In this document: positions 9,015 through 18,515 of the stretch, in pieces | Position numbering within the stretch: position 1 is the first letter of the stretch | Layout of the letters: each line of letters begins with the position of its first letter | Assembly: GCF_000735355.1 (NCBI RefSeq) | Contig: NZ_JMPI01000070.1 | Span: forward strand, 1 to 64,000 | Reading direction: 5' to 3' | DNA length: 64,000 nt | Source of the DNA: Buttiauxella agrestis ATCC 33320 | Lineage (GTDB): Bacteria; Pseudomonadota; Gammaproteobacteria; Enterobacterales; Enterobacteriaceae | Notes under the pieces: generated by a model | The model's database searches: none | Told to the model about the DNA's origin: nothing | The model's input: the letters and a program-made list of their open reading frames with translations, nothing else | Translations under genes and position numbers: made by a program

Positions 9015-10023
9015 AGAAGCAACGAAAACCGCGTTTGTCATGCCATTTATCCATAACGTATTGGGCTACGACGTCTTTGATCCTACAGAAGTTGTGCCAG
9101 AGTTTATCTGTGATGTGGGAACTAAAAAAGGTGAAAAGATTGATTACGCTATTTTTAAAAATGGCGAAGTACAAATTCTTATTGAATGTAAAAAAATTGG
9201 CGATGACCTTAATCTAAATCATGCCTCACAGTTATTCAGATATTTCCACGTTACAAATGCGCGCATATCCATTTTGACTAATGGTCAGGTTTATAAATTT
9301 TTCACCGATCTTGATTCACCTAATAAGATGGATGAAAAACCCTTTCTTGAATTTGATTTACTCGATATTGATGAATATGTTTTGCCGGAATTACGTAAAC
9401 TCACTAAATCCGCATTTGATGTTGAATCCATAATTAATGCCGCAGGTGAGTTGAAGTATGTAAGTCAAATTAAGAAGATAATTAATACTCAATTTACCAC
9501 TCCAGATGAAGATTTCGTAAAATTCTTTGCCTCACGAGTTTATGACGGAATCATCACGCAAAAAGTTCGGGACTCATTCACAGAGTTAACCAAGAAAGCC
9601 ACCAGTCAGTTTCTTAATGACCAGATAAATGAAAGGCTGAAATCAGCCATGAGCGGTGTACAAATCCCTGCAGTAACACAGGATACTGTAACGGGTTTGG
9701 AACCTTCCGAACCTGAGGTTTCTGATGAAAGTGAAATCCAGACCACAATTGATGAACTGGAGGGTTATCACATCGTTAAAGCTATTGTGCGAACAGTTGT
9801 TGATGCGGGTCGCATTAGTCAGCGAGATACGAAAAGCTATTTTGGTATTTTACTTGATGACAACAATCGCAAACCTATCTGTCGTCTGCATTTCAATCGC
9901 ACTCAGAAATACATCGGCATTTTTGATGGGGATAAAAATGAAACACGCCATCCAATTTCAACCCTGGATGAGATTTATCAGCACGCCGATATTTTGAAAT
10001 CAACAGCCAGTTTGTACGATTAA
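8944..10023 (+). CDS. Solitary PD-(D/E)XK restriction-like protein (type IV / HsdR-N family)
   Basis: A 359-residue protein related to stand-alone HsdR N-terminal-type nucleases (COG2810-like predicted type IV restriction enzymes). The core shows the PD-(D/E)XK layout: KIDYAIFKNGEVQILIECKKIG supplies Asp and the E-x-K pair, followed by NHASQLFRYFHVT and RISILTNGQVYKFFTDL strands. A linker at about 230-265, rich in E, S and P, joins a C-terminal domain (about 266-359, DELEGYHIVKAIVR onward). No methylase or specificity subunit is adjacent. ATG 8944 is chosen because GGAGG at 8931-8935 is spaced 8 bases from it; 8926 lacks a proper site. The gene replaces yiaY of E. coli between selB and aldB and is A/T-rich, suggesting acquisition. 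A defence role is inferred. Confidence 0.6.
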   Translation: MDFMEKLNTLSAKIKQQAGAIQTEEATKTAFVMPFIHNVLGYDVFDPTEVVPEFICDVGTKKGEKIDYAIFKNGEVQILIECKKIGDDLNLNHASQLFRYFHVTNARISILTNGQVYKFFTDLDSPNKMDEKPFLEFDLLDIDEYVLPELRKLTKSAFDVESIINAAGELKYVSQIKKIINTQFTTPDEDFVKFFASRVYDGIITQKVRDSFTELTKKATSQFLNDQINERLKSAMSGVQIPAVTQDTVTGLEPSEPEVSDESEIQTTIDELEGYHIVKAIVRTVVDAGRISQRDTKSYFGILLDDNNRKPICRLHFNRTQKYIGIFDGDKNETRHPISTLDEIYQHADILKSTASLYD

Positions 10024-10078
10024 ATCCATTTCAATTGATGTCCTTTCCCTGTTCAGGGAAAGGACATCTCGCTTCTCG

Positions 10079-11617
10079 CTAGAACAACCCTAACGGCTTC
10101 TCGGAATAACTCACCAACAAGCATTTAGTCTGCTGATAATGCTCCAGCATCATTTTGTGAGTTTCACGCCCGATACCGGATTGTTTGTATCCCCCGAACG
10201 CGGCATGTGCCGGATAGGCGTGATAGCAGTTGGTCCACACGCGCCCGGCCTGAATTCCGCGCCCCATTTTGTACGCCAGGTTGCCGTTACGGCTCCAGAC
10301 GCCTGCACCCAGGCCATATTCGGTATCGTTCGCCAGTTCCAAGGCTTCCTCCATGGTTTTAAACGTCGTCACGGCGAGTACCGGGCCGAAGATTTCTTCC
10401 TGGAAAACGCGCATGTTGTTTTTACCGAACAGAATGGTTGGCTCGAGGTAATAACCGGCTTTCAAATCCCCTTCCAGCGCTTTGCGACGTCCGCCGGTGA
10501 GCACATCAGCGCCCTCCTTTTTACCGATATCAATGTAGTTCAGAATGGTTTCCATCTGCCCTTGCGATACCTGCGCGCCCATCTGTGTGTTCACATCCAG
10601 CGGGTTGCCGCTGCGGATAGATTCCACGCGGCGGATGGCGCGTTCCATAAAGCGTTCGTAAATGGATTCCTGCACCAGTGCGCGGCTCGGGCAGGTGCAA
10701 ACTTCGCCCTGGTTGAAAGCAAACAGCGCGAAACCTTCCAGCGCTTTGTCGAAGAAGGCGTCCTCTTCGTCCATCACATCAGCAAAGAAGATGTTTGGGG
10801 ATTTGCCGCCCAGTTCCAGCGTGACTGGAATAATGTTTTGCGTCGCGTACTGCATGATTTGCTGGCCAACTTCGGTCGAGCCGGTAAACGCGACTTTGGC
10901 GATGCGTTTAGACGTCGCCAGATATTCACCGATTTCACCCCCAGCGCCGTTCACCACGTTGATGACTCCCGGCGGCAGTAAATCGCCCACCAACTCCATC
11001 AATAGCAGAACAGACAGCGGCGTTAATCGTGCCGGTTTCAGCACTATACAGTTCCCCGCAGCCAGCGCCGGAGCCATTTTCCAGCTTGCCATCAGCAACG
11101 GGAAGTTCCACGGAATAATTTGCGCGACGACACCGAGCGGTTCGTGGAAGTGATACGCCACCGTATCGCCATCAACTTCACTGATGCCACCTTCTTGCGC
11201 ACGAATACAGGATGCAAAGTAGCGGAAATGGTCGATAGCCAAAGGCACGTCTGCGCCGCTGGTTTCACGAATCGGTTTGCCGTTATCCCAGGTTTCTGCC
11301 GCCGCCAGCAGCTCAATATTCTGCTCCATACGGTCGGCAATTTTCAGCAGGATATTGGCGCGATCCTGAATGGACATGCCGCCCCAGCCTGCTTTAGCTT
11401 CATGCGCCGCATCCAGGGCAAGGTCGATATCACCTTTGCTGGAACTGGCGATTTCACAGAGCGGTTGGCCGGTGACGGGCGTCAGGTTTTCGTAGTATTT
11501 ACCGTCGACCGGCGGTACCCATTGGCCACCAATAAAGTTGTCGTAACGAGGCTTAAGTTTGAGCGGGAAACCATATTCGCCGGGAATAATTCGGGTATCG
11601 GGAGGATTATTTGTCAT
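10079..11617 (-). CDS. aldB: Aldehyde dehydrogenase AldB
   Basis: Cytosolic NADP-dependent aldehyde dehydrogenase, 512 residues as in E. coli AldB and nearly collinear with it. The cofactor-binding [11 protein letters not shown] loop, the general-base glutamate in LELGGKSPN, and the catalytic cysteine in [13 protein letters not shown] are all visible. The start at 11617 (MTNNPP) follows AAGGAG at the right spacing, so the 10-codon upstream extension is ignored. In E. coli it is a sigma-S and CRP-dependent stationary-phase enzyme that removes alcohols and aldehydes. I saw no clear CRP site in the 180 bases upstream here. Confidence 0.97.
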   Translation of the reverse strand: MTNNPPDTRIIPGEYGFPLKLKPRYDNFIGGQWVPPVDGKYYENLTPVTGQPLCEIASSSKGDIDLALDAAHEAKAGWGGMSIQDRANILLKIADRMEQNIELLAAAETWDNGKPIRETSGADVPLAIDHFRYFASCIRAQEGGISEVDGDTVAYHFHEPLGVVAQIIPWNFPLLMASWKMAPALAAGNCIVLKPARLTPLSVLLLMELVGDLLPPGVINVVNGAGGEIGEYLATSKRIAKVAFTGSTEVGQQIMQYATQNIIPVTLELGGKSPNIFFADVMDEEDAFFDKALEGFALFAFNQGEVCTCPSRALVQESIYERFMERAIRRVESIRSGNPLDVNTQMGAQVSQGQMETILNYIDIGKKEGADVLTGGRRKALEGDLKAGYYLEPTILFGKNNMRVFQEEIFGPVLAVTTFKTMEEALELANDTEYGLGAGVWSRNGNLAYKMGRGIQAGRVWTNCYHAYPAHAAFGGYKQSGIGRETHKMMLEHYQQTKCLLVSYSEKPLGLF

Positions 11618-11806
11618 GGGGTTCTCCTTGTCGGTTTGCACTCTCAAGCGTAGACGCCACAGGTGATTTCTTCGCCAGTGTTTGGAGGCTTTACGACACC
11701 GATCACGGATTAAACATCTGCTGATTCGGAGTAATCAATCAGCAGGTTATTGGTTTTGATACATACTTAAAGATTCATTTTTCCCGTTACACAATTAGGA
11801 ATGCTT

Positions 11807-12676
11807 ATGCGGCTGTTTATAGGCTTCGATGTCGGAGGTACTCATGTTAAGCACGGTTTGTTCACTGAAGAGGGAGAGGTGCTTATCGCCGAAGAATATG
11901 ACACTCACTACGACAAGCAGCTGTTTCTGGATGCATGGCAAAGCGTGGTGGCGGGGTATCGGCAGCATAATGAAATTGCCGGTATTGCTATCAGCTTCCC
12001 CGGATACATAAACCCGCACACAGGTAATGTCCCCAAGGCTGGCGCCCTGGAGTTTCTGGATGGTAGCAATCTTCTGGAAATTTTTGGCGCACTGACTGAC
12101 CTTCCAGTCACCGTTGAAAATGACGCCAACTGTGCTGCACTCGGTGAAATGTGGCTGGGTGCGGGCAACGAATACGACTCCCTGGTTTGCGTCACTATTG
12201 GTACGGGCATCGGCGGCGGCATTATTGTGAACCGCGAGCTAATGCGCGGCTCGCACTTTCGGGCCGGTGAATTTGGCGTGCTGCCGGTGGGCAAATATGG
12301 CGAAGACATGCACCAACTGGCATCGGCCAAAGGGCTGATGGACGCCTGTCGCCGCGAGATGAATATTCCCGCCGATGAGAAAATCCGCGGCCAGGATATT
12401 TTCGCCCGCGCCGAAACCGATCTTCATATTCAGGGCGTTATCGACAACTGGGTAAAATACCTGGCACGTGGCATTTATAGCGTGGTGTCGCTGTTTGACC
12501 CGCAGGCTATTTTGCTCGGCGGCGGCGTCAGTACGCAGCCCATGCTGTACCCGATGCTTGAGCGGCATCTGGAAGGTTTCAAATTCTGGGACGTGCTGAA
12601 AGTGCCAATTCGCCCCTGCAAACTGGGGAATAAAGCGGGCATGTTAGGCGCCGTATGGCTGGCAAAACAGAAGTAG
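11807..12676 (+). CDS. ROK-family sugar kinase (BglK-like)
   Basis: A 289-residue ROK-family kinase. The phosphate-binding motif FIGFDVGGTHVKHG opens the protein; the catalytic region VENDANCAALGE and TIGTGIGGGII follow, then FDPQAILLGGGV. The Cys-x-Cys-Gly zinc motif that most ROK proteins carry after the RAGEFG segment is absent, as in Klebsiella BglK, the beta-glucoside kinase, which is the closest family I recall. Substrate is therefore uncertain: phosphorylated or free beta-glucosides, or N-acetylmannosamine-type sugars. ATG 11807 has AGGA six bases upstream; ATG 11801 directly abuts that AGGA and is less likely. It is divergent from aldB, with no sugar transporter or glycosidase beside it. 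Confidence 0.75.
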   Translation: MRLFIGFDVGGTHVKHGLFTEEGEVLIAEEYDTHYDKQLFLDAWQSVVAGYRQHNEIAGIAISFPGYINPHTGNVPKAGALEFLDGSNLLEIFGALTDLPVTVENDANCAALGEMWLGAGNEYDSLVCVTIGTGIGGGIIVNRELMRGSHFRAGEFGVLPVGKYGEDMHQLASAKGLMDACRREMNIPADEKIRGQDIFARAETDLHIQGVIDNWVKYLARGIYSVVSLFDPQAILLGGGVSTQPMLYPMLERHLEGFKFWDVLKVPIRPCKLGNKAGMLGAVWLAKQK

Positions 12677-12685
12677 TCCAGACGC

Positions 12686-12711
12686 AAAAAAGCCCGGCGA
12701 AGAGACCGGGC
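12686..12711 (-). terminator. Intrinsic terminator of the OmpA-like gene (possibly bidirectional)
   Basis: GCCCGG (12692-12697) and CCGGGC (12706-12711) form a G/C stem. Read on the minus strand the stem is followed by TTTTTTG, the standard rho-independent pattern, so it ends transcripts of the OmpA-like gene. The plus strand has no T run directly after the stem. Confidence 0.75.
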
Positions 12712-12787
12712 AACGGACGATAGTAAAACTTTTTATTTTATATGCTGCACATCAAGGTTCTGTTTACCCAAAATAATTCAAGTCTTT

Positions 12788-12820
12788 GTAGGGTGGATAA
12801 GCGAAGCGTCATCCACCAGA
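12788..12820. repeat. REP palindrome
   Basis: TAGGGTGGATAAGCGAAGCG and its imperfect complement (GTCATCCACC) form the GGATAAGCG...CGTCATCC pattern typical of enterobacterial REP units. It lies just after the stop of the OmpA-like gene. Confidence 0.8.
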
Positions 12821-12826
12821 TTTGAA

Positions 12827-13873
12827 TTATTTTTCGCCAGCAATCTCAACCACTACGCGGCGATCCGGTGCCAGGCAGTCGATAAGCTGTGATTTTGACA
12901 TGTTGTTATCGCAGCTATTGCCGGTAACAGGATCACTCTCACCACGGCCTTCAGCACGTACGTTTTGAGCAGGCATACCTTGTGCCACCAACGCATCAAC
13001 CACGGCTTGCGCACGCTGAGAAGAAAGCTGCTGATTGTAGTTTTCTGAACCCAGGCGATCGCTGTAACCGACTACCGTCGTCGAGCTGTTTTTCGCCGCC
13101 TGCATTTCCGGGCTGCTATACAGCTGCGAAATTGCCGCGTGGCCTTCTGGCGTCAGTTCTGCGGAATTAAAGCCGAACAGCACATCAGATTTCAGATTGA
13201 ATTTTTTCACTTCGGGCGCTGCTGCCACTGGTGCAACAACAGGTGCCAAAACGGCGTCATCATGCTGGCCGAAACGGTACACAATACCCGCTGAAACAGA
13301 GCTTACATCGCTACTGATACCAATCTGGTTGGAGTTACCGACGTTACTCACCCATTGGTATTCCAGGCGACCCGCCCAGTTTTTAGTGAAGGCATATTCA
13401 GTACCGACTGCGGCCAGTGGGCGCACGCCAGTTTCAAAATCGCTACGACCTGCGCCGCTGGTTTCTGCGCGATAACCCATCGCACCAGCACGGCCATAGA
13501 TATCCCAGCTATCAGTCAAACCGTAGCTGGCTTTCAGAGACAGTTGCAGGCCCTGGCTTTTCATTTTCGCGCCAGAAACGCCGTTATTACCGTTAATACC
13601 CATGTTGCCGAGGTAGTCATAACCCCCTTCCACCGCTAACCATGGCAGAACCTGATAACCTGCAAACACACCACCGCTGACATTATCTTTATCGAAATCG
13701 AAGTCAGTCGCGTTGCTCACGTTATCGTTGAAATCTTTGTTGCCGCTGGCATCAAAATAGTGGGACCAGCCCATTTTAGCGCCGCCGTACCAGGTGTTCG
13801 CGTCTGCCGCAGCAAATACGTTAGAAACTGCGCAAGCATTCAGCACGATTAAAGCCACAAGAGTCTTTTTCAT
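12827..13873 (-). CDS. OmpA paralogue, outer-membrane beta-barrel protein
   Basis: A 348-residue two-domain OmpA. An N-terminal signal peptide ends near NVFAAADA; residues about 25-195 form the 8-stranded barrel (NTWYGGAKMGWSHYF, alternating aromatic strands, ending in YRFGQ). A proline/alanine linker VAPVVAPVAAAPEV follows, then the peptidoglycan-binding OmpA_C domain with NYNQQLSSQRAQAVVDAL and the two linked cysteines near the end. The principal enterobacterial ompA lies next to sulA, so this is a second copy, and the mature N-terminus and loops differ from canonical OmpA. It sits 223 bases from an IprA-type regulator encoded on the same strand. Likely a porin/adhesin variant; the specific function is unknown. 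Confidence 0.9.
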   Translation of the reverse strand: MKKTLVALIVLNACAVSNVFAAADANTWYGGAKMGWSHYFDASGNKDFNDNVSNATDFDFDKDNVSGGVFAGYQVLPWLAVEGGYDYLGNMGINGNNGVSGAKMKSQGLQLSLKASYGLTDSWDIYGRAGAMGYRAETSGAGRSDFETGVRPLAAVGTEYAFTKNWAGRLEYQWVSNVGNSNQIGISSDVSSVSAGIVYRFGQHDDAVLAPVVAPVAAAPEVKKFNLKSDVLFGFNSAELTPEGHAAISQLYSSPEMQAAKNSSTTVVGYSDRLGSENYNQQLSSQRAQAVVDALVAQGMPAQNVRAEGRGESDPVTGNSCDNNMSKSQLIDCLAPDRRVVVEIAGEK

Positions 13874-14096
13874 ATATTCCCTAACATATCCAGTTTCTGA
13901 GCAAACGACTCAGAATTAAAAACCATAAGTTTGTCGACACGGATAATAGAGAGATAGTTCACTCATTTGAAATTATAATAAGTTTATTTTTAAACGTTTT
14001 ATTTTCAACGACGTTAATTACCAGACACCATCATATAATGGAGACTGGTAATTAACATAAAGTGCTAAAGCCACATGCTTATTTCTTTCGCACGCG

Positions 14097-14726
14097 TCAA
14101 ATCTTCTCGGGCAATTCATTCATTTCAATTAAATAGCCGCCTCTTTTCAGAGAGAGATAATTGGCTTCCTTTAACGCAAACAAAACATTAAGCACGCTGC
14201 TGCGTGATAAGTGCGTTCTTTCCTGAATATATTCAAGGACGGAAACACGCATTCTTGTTTCCAGCGGTAACTGAATGATTTCCTGTAAATGGTTGCAAAT
14301 AACGGAATAGGTACGCTGTTGAACAACCAGATCGTCACGATAAAAGAGGTAACTATTAAAGTAAGCTAAGGTAATAGAAACGTCACGCCACAGGTTTTGT
14401 TGGTCGAATATTTCCATGGCTTTTTTAGCGCTGACTCGCAATATAGTGGAATCAACATCAACGCGCAGAATATGGCAGCGTGAAGGTTGAAGCGCCTCCG
14501 CTAAGCCAAACAGATGCGGAACGTAGGCACCGGCAATCACCAGCCCGTCTGTTACGCGCAACACGGACAACTCACCTTGCATAAAGAGATATAACTGCGC
14601 TTCGCCCTTGTATTCCCAGTGCAATCTTTTACGTGGTACCACGCTCATTTCTGTACTGAAAGGCTTCAGTGCTTCAAGTAAACGCCCAATTGATTCATCC
14701 GGTCTGACGGGGGCAGATAACGGCAT
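14097..14726 (-). CDS. CRP-fold regulator of the IprA/YaiV family
   Basis: A 209-residue regulator with a degenerate cyclic-nucleotide-type beta-roll N-terminus (LYLFMQGELSVLRV, VPHLFGLAEAL) and a C-terminal helix-turn-helix (LEYIQERTHLSRSSVLNVLFALKEANYLSLKRGG). The arrangement matches E. coli YaiV and Salmonella IprA, the latter known as a regulator of peroxide resistance. The start at 14726 gives a family-like length. Its nearest neighbour downstream on the same strand is the OmpA paralogue, a plausible target; that is inference. It may be an additional copy, since E. coli carries its family member elsewhere. Confidence 0.75.
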   Translation of the reverse strand: MPLSAPVRPDESIGRLLEALKPFSTEMSVVPRKRLHWEYKGEAQLYLFMQGELSVLRVTDGLVIAGAYVPHLFGLAEALQPSRCHILRVDVDSTILRVSAKKAMEIFDQQNLWRDVSITLAYFNSYLFYRDDLVVQQRTYSVICNHLQEIIQLPLETRMRVSVLEYIQERTHLSRSSVLNVLFALKEANYLSLKRGGYLIEMNELPEKI

Positions 14727-14988
14727 AGTTTTTCCTCAGTGAATGACTTCAATATGATTATATACATTTTTCCAGAAATTTATAAATAAATAAATAAAAG
14801 TCACATTGAGCAGCATGCGTTATCCTGGCATCATCACAAACGTAACAAATGAATATCCAGAAACAATTTATCCTCAGTTAAAATAATAACATACGCCCTC
14901 AAAATTTAATTTTAATTAAATTATCAGTAGCCAATTCCACTATTTACCCCTACCTTTTCCGGTCCCCATTTCACCGGAAATTATTCTT

Positions 14989-15333
14989 ATGTTTTTAGAT
15001 TATTTCGCGCTGGGCTTATTGTGCTTTGCCGCTCTGGCCGTGTTTTACGGAATAATTGTCATTCACGATATTCCCTACGAAATCGCCGTTGAGCGCAATC
15101 ACCCTCATCAGGACGCTATTCACGCCGCCGGATGGGTCAGTCTCTTAACGCTACATGTGTTATGGCCTTTTATTTGGATTTGGGCAATGTTGTACCGCGA
15201 AGACCGAGGCTGGGGCTTTCGTGCTAAAGAAAGCGATAACATGGCACAACTGCAAGCCCGTCTCGCGCTGCTTGAGCAACAACTCGCGGCGCAAAGCGTC
15301 AACAGCCAGAAAGATTCACCCCATTCAGACTAA
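14989..15333 (+). CDS. yiaW: DUF3302 inner-membrane protein YiaW
   Basis: A 114-residue protein with two membrane spans (MFLDYFALGLLCFAALAVFY and WVSLLTLHVLWPFIWIWAML), the conserved HDIPYEIA and RNHPHQDAIH loop between them, and a soluble coiled-coil-like tail (LQARLALLEQQLAA). Collinear with E. coli YiaW (107 residues). It lies 20 bases upstream of the HlyD-like gene and is presumably its inner-membrane partner. The operon keeps its E. coli position near aldB, although three extra genes are inserted between them here. The transported compound is unknown. Confidence 0.92.
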   Translation: MFLDYFALGLLCFAALAVFYGIIVIHDIPYEIAVERNHPHQDAIHAAGWVSLLTLHVLWPFIWIWAMLYREDRGWGFRAKESDNMAQLQARLALLEQQLAAQSVNSQKDSPHSD

Positions 15334-15353
15334 TTAAATGACCAGGAAATATC

Positions 15354-16493
15354 GTGGAATTATTACTGCTCCTTATTTATGCTGCCATTTGTATTTGTAT
15401 ATTTAAACTTTTTAAAATACCTCTTAATAAATGGTCAGTGCCAACGGCAATATTGGGTGGGGTTATTCTGTTAAGCAGTCTGGTCCTGACGATGAATTAT
15501 AACCATCCGTACACTGAACGAGCACAGATGCTGACCGTAACGGTGCCGATTATTCCTGAGGTTCAGGGAACGGTGACCAGGGTCACTCAGGACACGAATA
15601 AGATGTTGAAGAAAGGAGATTTTCTTTTCAGCATTGACCCCACGCCTTACCAGTCAAAAGTCGATGTGATTAAAGGCGAAATTGAAACTGCGCAGCAAAA
15701 TGTCGAAGTTCTCAAAGCCCGGCTCGCCTCGCAAACCGCCGATATCGAACAATACAAAGCCAACCGCGACCTGGCGTTAAAAGATGCCAACCGTTATCGC
15801 GAAGGCAGCCGCGACCGCATGAAAAGCCCATTTACCGATCAAGAAGTCGTCAGCGCGCAGGAACACGCACTGGCGGCACAAGCACAATGGCGTTCGGCAC
15901 AGGCGAAACGTGAGCAAACCAAAGCGCAACTGGATGCATTAGTGGGCAGCGAAAACGCCACGGTCTATAAGCTCGAATCGAGCCTGAAAGAGGCGCAATA
16001 CTACCTCGACAGAACCACCGTTCGCGCACCTGAAGCGGGTTATGTTACCCAAGTCTTACTTAAACCCGGCATGTTCTTACGTCCGCTGCCGCTTCGTCCG
16101 GCAATGGTATTTGTCCCTGAGCAAAAAACCGATATTTATGCGGCATTCCGCCAAAATTCAGCGTTACGTTTACACGCAGGCGACAAAGCCGAGGTGGTGT
16201 TTAACGGTCTGCCGGGCAAAGTCTTCCCAGGCACGGTGAAGCAGATACTGCCTGTGGTCGCTAATAGCAGCTTCCAGGCACAGGGGTTCTTGCAGGGGTT
16301 GAGTCAGAATCCAGGGCTAGACGGTATTTATGCAGACATTACCCTGGACCCGAATTCCGCTATCGACGCGCTGCCGAAAGGGACGACCGCCCAGGCGGCG
16401 GTGTACACCGAGCACGTGGAGCATTTGTCGATTCTGCGCAAAATCCTGCTGCGCATGACAAGCTGGACGCACTACCTTTATATCGATCACTGA
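15354..16493 (+). CDS. yiaV: HlyD-family membrane fusion protein YiaV
   Basis: A 379-residue periplasmic adaptor anchored in the inner membrane by two N-terminal hydrophobic segments (residues 1-18 and about 31-49). A biotinyl-lipoyl-like domain (VPIIPEVQGTVTRVTQDTNKMLKKGD) is split by a long alpha-helical hairpin (about 100-205), and ends with the beta-barrel region (TVRAPEAGYVTQVLLKPGMF). It closely matches E. coli YiaV, including the C-terminus RMTSWTHYLYIDH. Translation probably begins at GTG 15354, since no in-frame ATG fits. Forms an operon with yiaW. Confidence 0.92.
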   Translation: MELLLLLIYAAICICIFKLFKIPLNKWSVPTAILGGVILLSSLVLTMNYNHPYTERAQMLTVTVPIIPEVQGTVTRVTQDTNKMLKKGDFLFSIDPTPYQSKVDVIKGEIETAQQNVEVLKARLASQTADIEQYKANRDLALKDANRYREGSRDRMKSPFTDQEVVSAQEHALAAQAQWRSAQAKREQTKAQLDALVGSENATVYKLESSLKEAQYYLDRTTVRAPEAGYVTQVLLKPGMFLRPLPLRPAMVFVPEQKTDIYAAFRQNSALRLHAGDKAEVVFNGLPGKVFPGTVKQILPVVANSSFQAQGFLQGLSQNPGLDGIYADITLDPNSAIDALPKGTTAQAAVYTEHVEHLSILRKILLRMTSWTHYLYIDH

Positions 16494-16538
16494 CCGATCG
16501 ACGGGATCTCTGGCAGCAGAGATCCCGTCGATCGCGGA

Positions 16539-18506
16539 TTACTCGCCGTTAACCCAGATCCGCATTTCCCCTTCCCCACGGTTCGCCCAACTAAACCACG
16601 GAATAAAGGTCAGCTTTTTCGCTGCGGTTTTTACTGGCGAATTATCATAGTGATACAACGCCTGTGAAGATGCCTGCTCACATGACTTACGCTCGCCGTC
16701 AGCCTGAATCAGCACTTTGTGGGCGAACAAACCTTTGCCTTCAATCAGGCTGAAGGTGCTCTCTTTCGGCAAATACAGGTTATGCAGTTCGGCACCGTTA
16801 TCCGCCTCTTCCAGGCAATAAACCAGCGGCCCACGCTGCACCGCGACTTTGCCTGCAATATGGCGCAGCAACGGATTGCCGTAAACGCGACGAACCGGCA
16901 TCGGCAGCGTCAGGCTGATGCGGTCGCCCTCCTGCCATTCGCGGTTAAGATGCAGATAACCTTTGCGAATTTCCCCTTCACAGTTTTCGCCATTCAGCAG
17001 AACCTGCGGGTTTTCGCACCAGTCCGGTAAACGCAGCGCAATAGTATGCTGCACGGCTTGCGGCGACGTCACGGCAATGTCTATCTGCTCATCCCACGGA
17101 TAATTACCGCTGATTTTCAGGCGCAGATCTTTGCCGCTCACCGGCACTGCCATTTCGTTACCGACATACAAATGCACATACAGCGCTTCCGGCTGCGGCG
17201 TGTAAATATAATGGCCGAGCGAAGTCAGCACGCGGGCGATGTTCGGCGGGCAGCAGGCGCAACCAAACCAGCGTTGGCGAACCGGTTTTACATGGTCGTA
17301 AATATGGTTGAAGGCCAGCGTTTTCGGGTGCACTTCCAACGGGTTCACATAGAAGAAATGTTTGCCATCCAGCGCCATTCCACCAAGAACCGTGTTGTAT
17401 AGCGCGCGTTCCATCACGTCGGCAAAGCGGCTGTCGGCTTCCATTTGCAGCATGCGGCGGGCGTACATCATCAGCCCAATGGAAGCACAGCTTTCGGCGT
17501 ACACCGTGTCATTCGGCAGATCGTAATCAGAGCTGAACGCTTCGCCGCTGCTTTGCGAACCGATACCGCCTGTAATGTACAGCTGGCGCTGCACCATGTT
17601 GTCCCACAGGCGCAGGCAGGTCTGGCGTTTTTCTTCATCTTTATGCAGCCGCGCCAGGTGCGCGACGCCTGCCATTAAATAGACAAAACGCACCGCGTGG
17701 CCGATAGCTGTTTGTTGCAACGCCAGCGGTTCATGCGCCTGGCTGTAGGCTTTGTCTTTCACCATCCAGGCTGGGCCGTGAATGTTCCAGTGCGAGGTAC
17801 GCCCACGTTTTTCATATTCGATATCGTAAAAATGCGGCTGCGCTCCACGTTCTTCAACGAAGTAATTCACCAGATTTAGATAGCGCGGATTGTCCGTCAC
17901 TTCATATAAACGCATCAGCGCCAGTTCGATTTCCGGATGGCCTGGATAGCCATGAAGCTGATTAACGCCAGGGCCAAACACGCGGTCGATATGGTCAGCC
18001 AGACGGCATACCACATCCAGCAGGCGGCGTTTTCCGGTCGCCTGAAAGAACGCGACACCCGCTTCAATCATGTGCCCAGCGCAGTAAAGCTCGTGGCATT
18101 CAGCGAGGTTCGTCCAGCGCTCATCCGGAGCTTTTACGGTGAACCAGGTATTCAGATAACCGTCTTCGCACTGCGCCGCCTCCACCAGTTCGATAACGTC
18201 ATCGGCAGTTTTTTCAAGCTCCGCATCCGGCTTCTGGCACAGCGACCACGCCACCGCTTCGAGCCATTTCGCCACGTCGCTGTCCTGGAAAACCATGCCG
18301 TAGAACTCGCCTTCTTTGCGCCCCGCCGCGATTTCAAAGTTTTCGATGGCGTGGCTCGGGTCCGCTTCGGGAATGCGGTCGTTCAGGGCATCCCACTGAT
18401 ACGGGATCACCACGTCGCGCACCAAACGCTGGTACTGGCCTAAAAACGCATCGGTCACTTTCAGTTGGTGCAGGTCTACTTCCTGTAAAATATCAGGCTG
18501 ATTCAT
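16539..18506 (-). CDS. Glycoside hydrolase family 127 beta-L-arabinofuranosidase
   Basis: A 655-residue enzyme of the GH127 (HypBA1-type, formerly DUF1680) family. The predicted (alpha/alpha)6 barrel contains the NLAECHELYCAGHMIEAG motif. The metal/nucleophile site includes YAESCASIGLMMYARRML and the cysteine-rich FGCACCPPNIARVL, where the paired cysteines bind zinc and one acts as nucleophile in HypBA1. No signal peptide, so it acts in the cytoplasm on imported oligosaccharides. It lies 9 bases after the symporter gene on the same strand, forming a two-gene operon under the divergent AraC regulator. Likely substrate: beta-linked L-arabinofuranosides from plant hydroxyproline-rich glycoproteins, by family analogy. 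Confidence 0.85.
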   Translation of the reverse strand: MNQPDILQEVDLHQLKVTDAFLGQYQRLVRDVVIPYQWDALNDRIPEADPSHAIENFEIAAGRKEGEFYGMVFQDSDVAKWLEAVAWSLCQKPDAELEKTADDVIELVEAAQCEDGYLNTWFTVKAPDERWTNLAECHELYCAGHMIEAGVAFFQATGKRRLLDVVCRLADHIDRVFGPGVNQLHGYPGHPEIELALMRLYEVTDNPRYLNLVNYFVEERGAQPHFYDIEYEKRGRTSHWNIHGPAWMVKDKAYSQAHEPLALQQTAIGHAVRFVYLMAGVAHLARLHKDEEKRQTCLRLWDNMVQRQLYITGGIGSQSSGEAFSSDYDLPNDTVYAESCASIGLMMYARRMLQMEADSRFADVMERALYNTVLGGMALDGKHFFYVNPLEVHPKTLAFNHIYDHVKPVRQRWFGCACCPPNIARVLTSLGHYIYTPQPEALYVHLYVGNEMAVPVSGKDLRLKISGNYPWDEQIDIAVTSPQAVQHTIALRLPDWCENPQVLLNGENCEGEIRKGYLHLNREWQEGDRISLTLPMPVRRVYGNPLLRHIAGKVAVQRGPLVYCLEEADNGAELHNLYLPKESTFSLIEGKGLFAHKVLIQADGERKSCEQASSQALYHYDNSPVKTAAKKLTFIPWFSWANRGEGEMRIWVNGE

Positions 18507-18515
18507 AACAACTCC

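Noticed and set aside
10139-10981. 280-codon plus-strand frame antisense to aldB
   Set aside because: Codon-bias shadow; composition rich in Phe, His, Arg and Gln as expected for the reverse complement of a coding gene.
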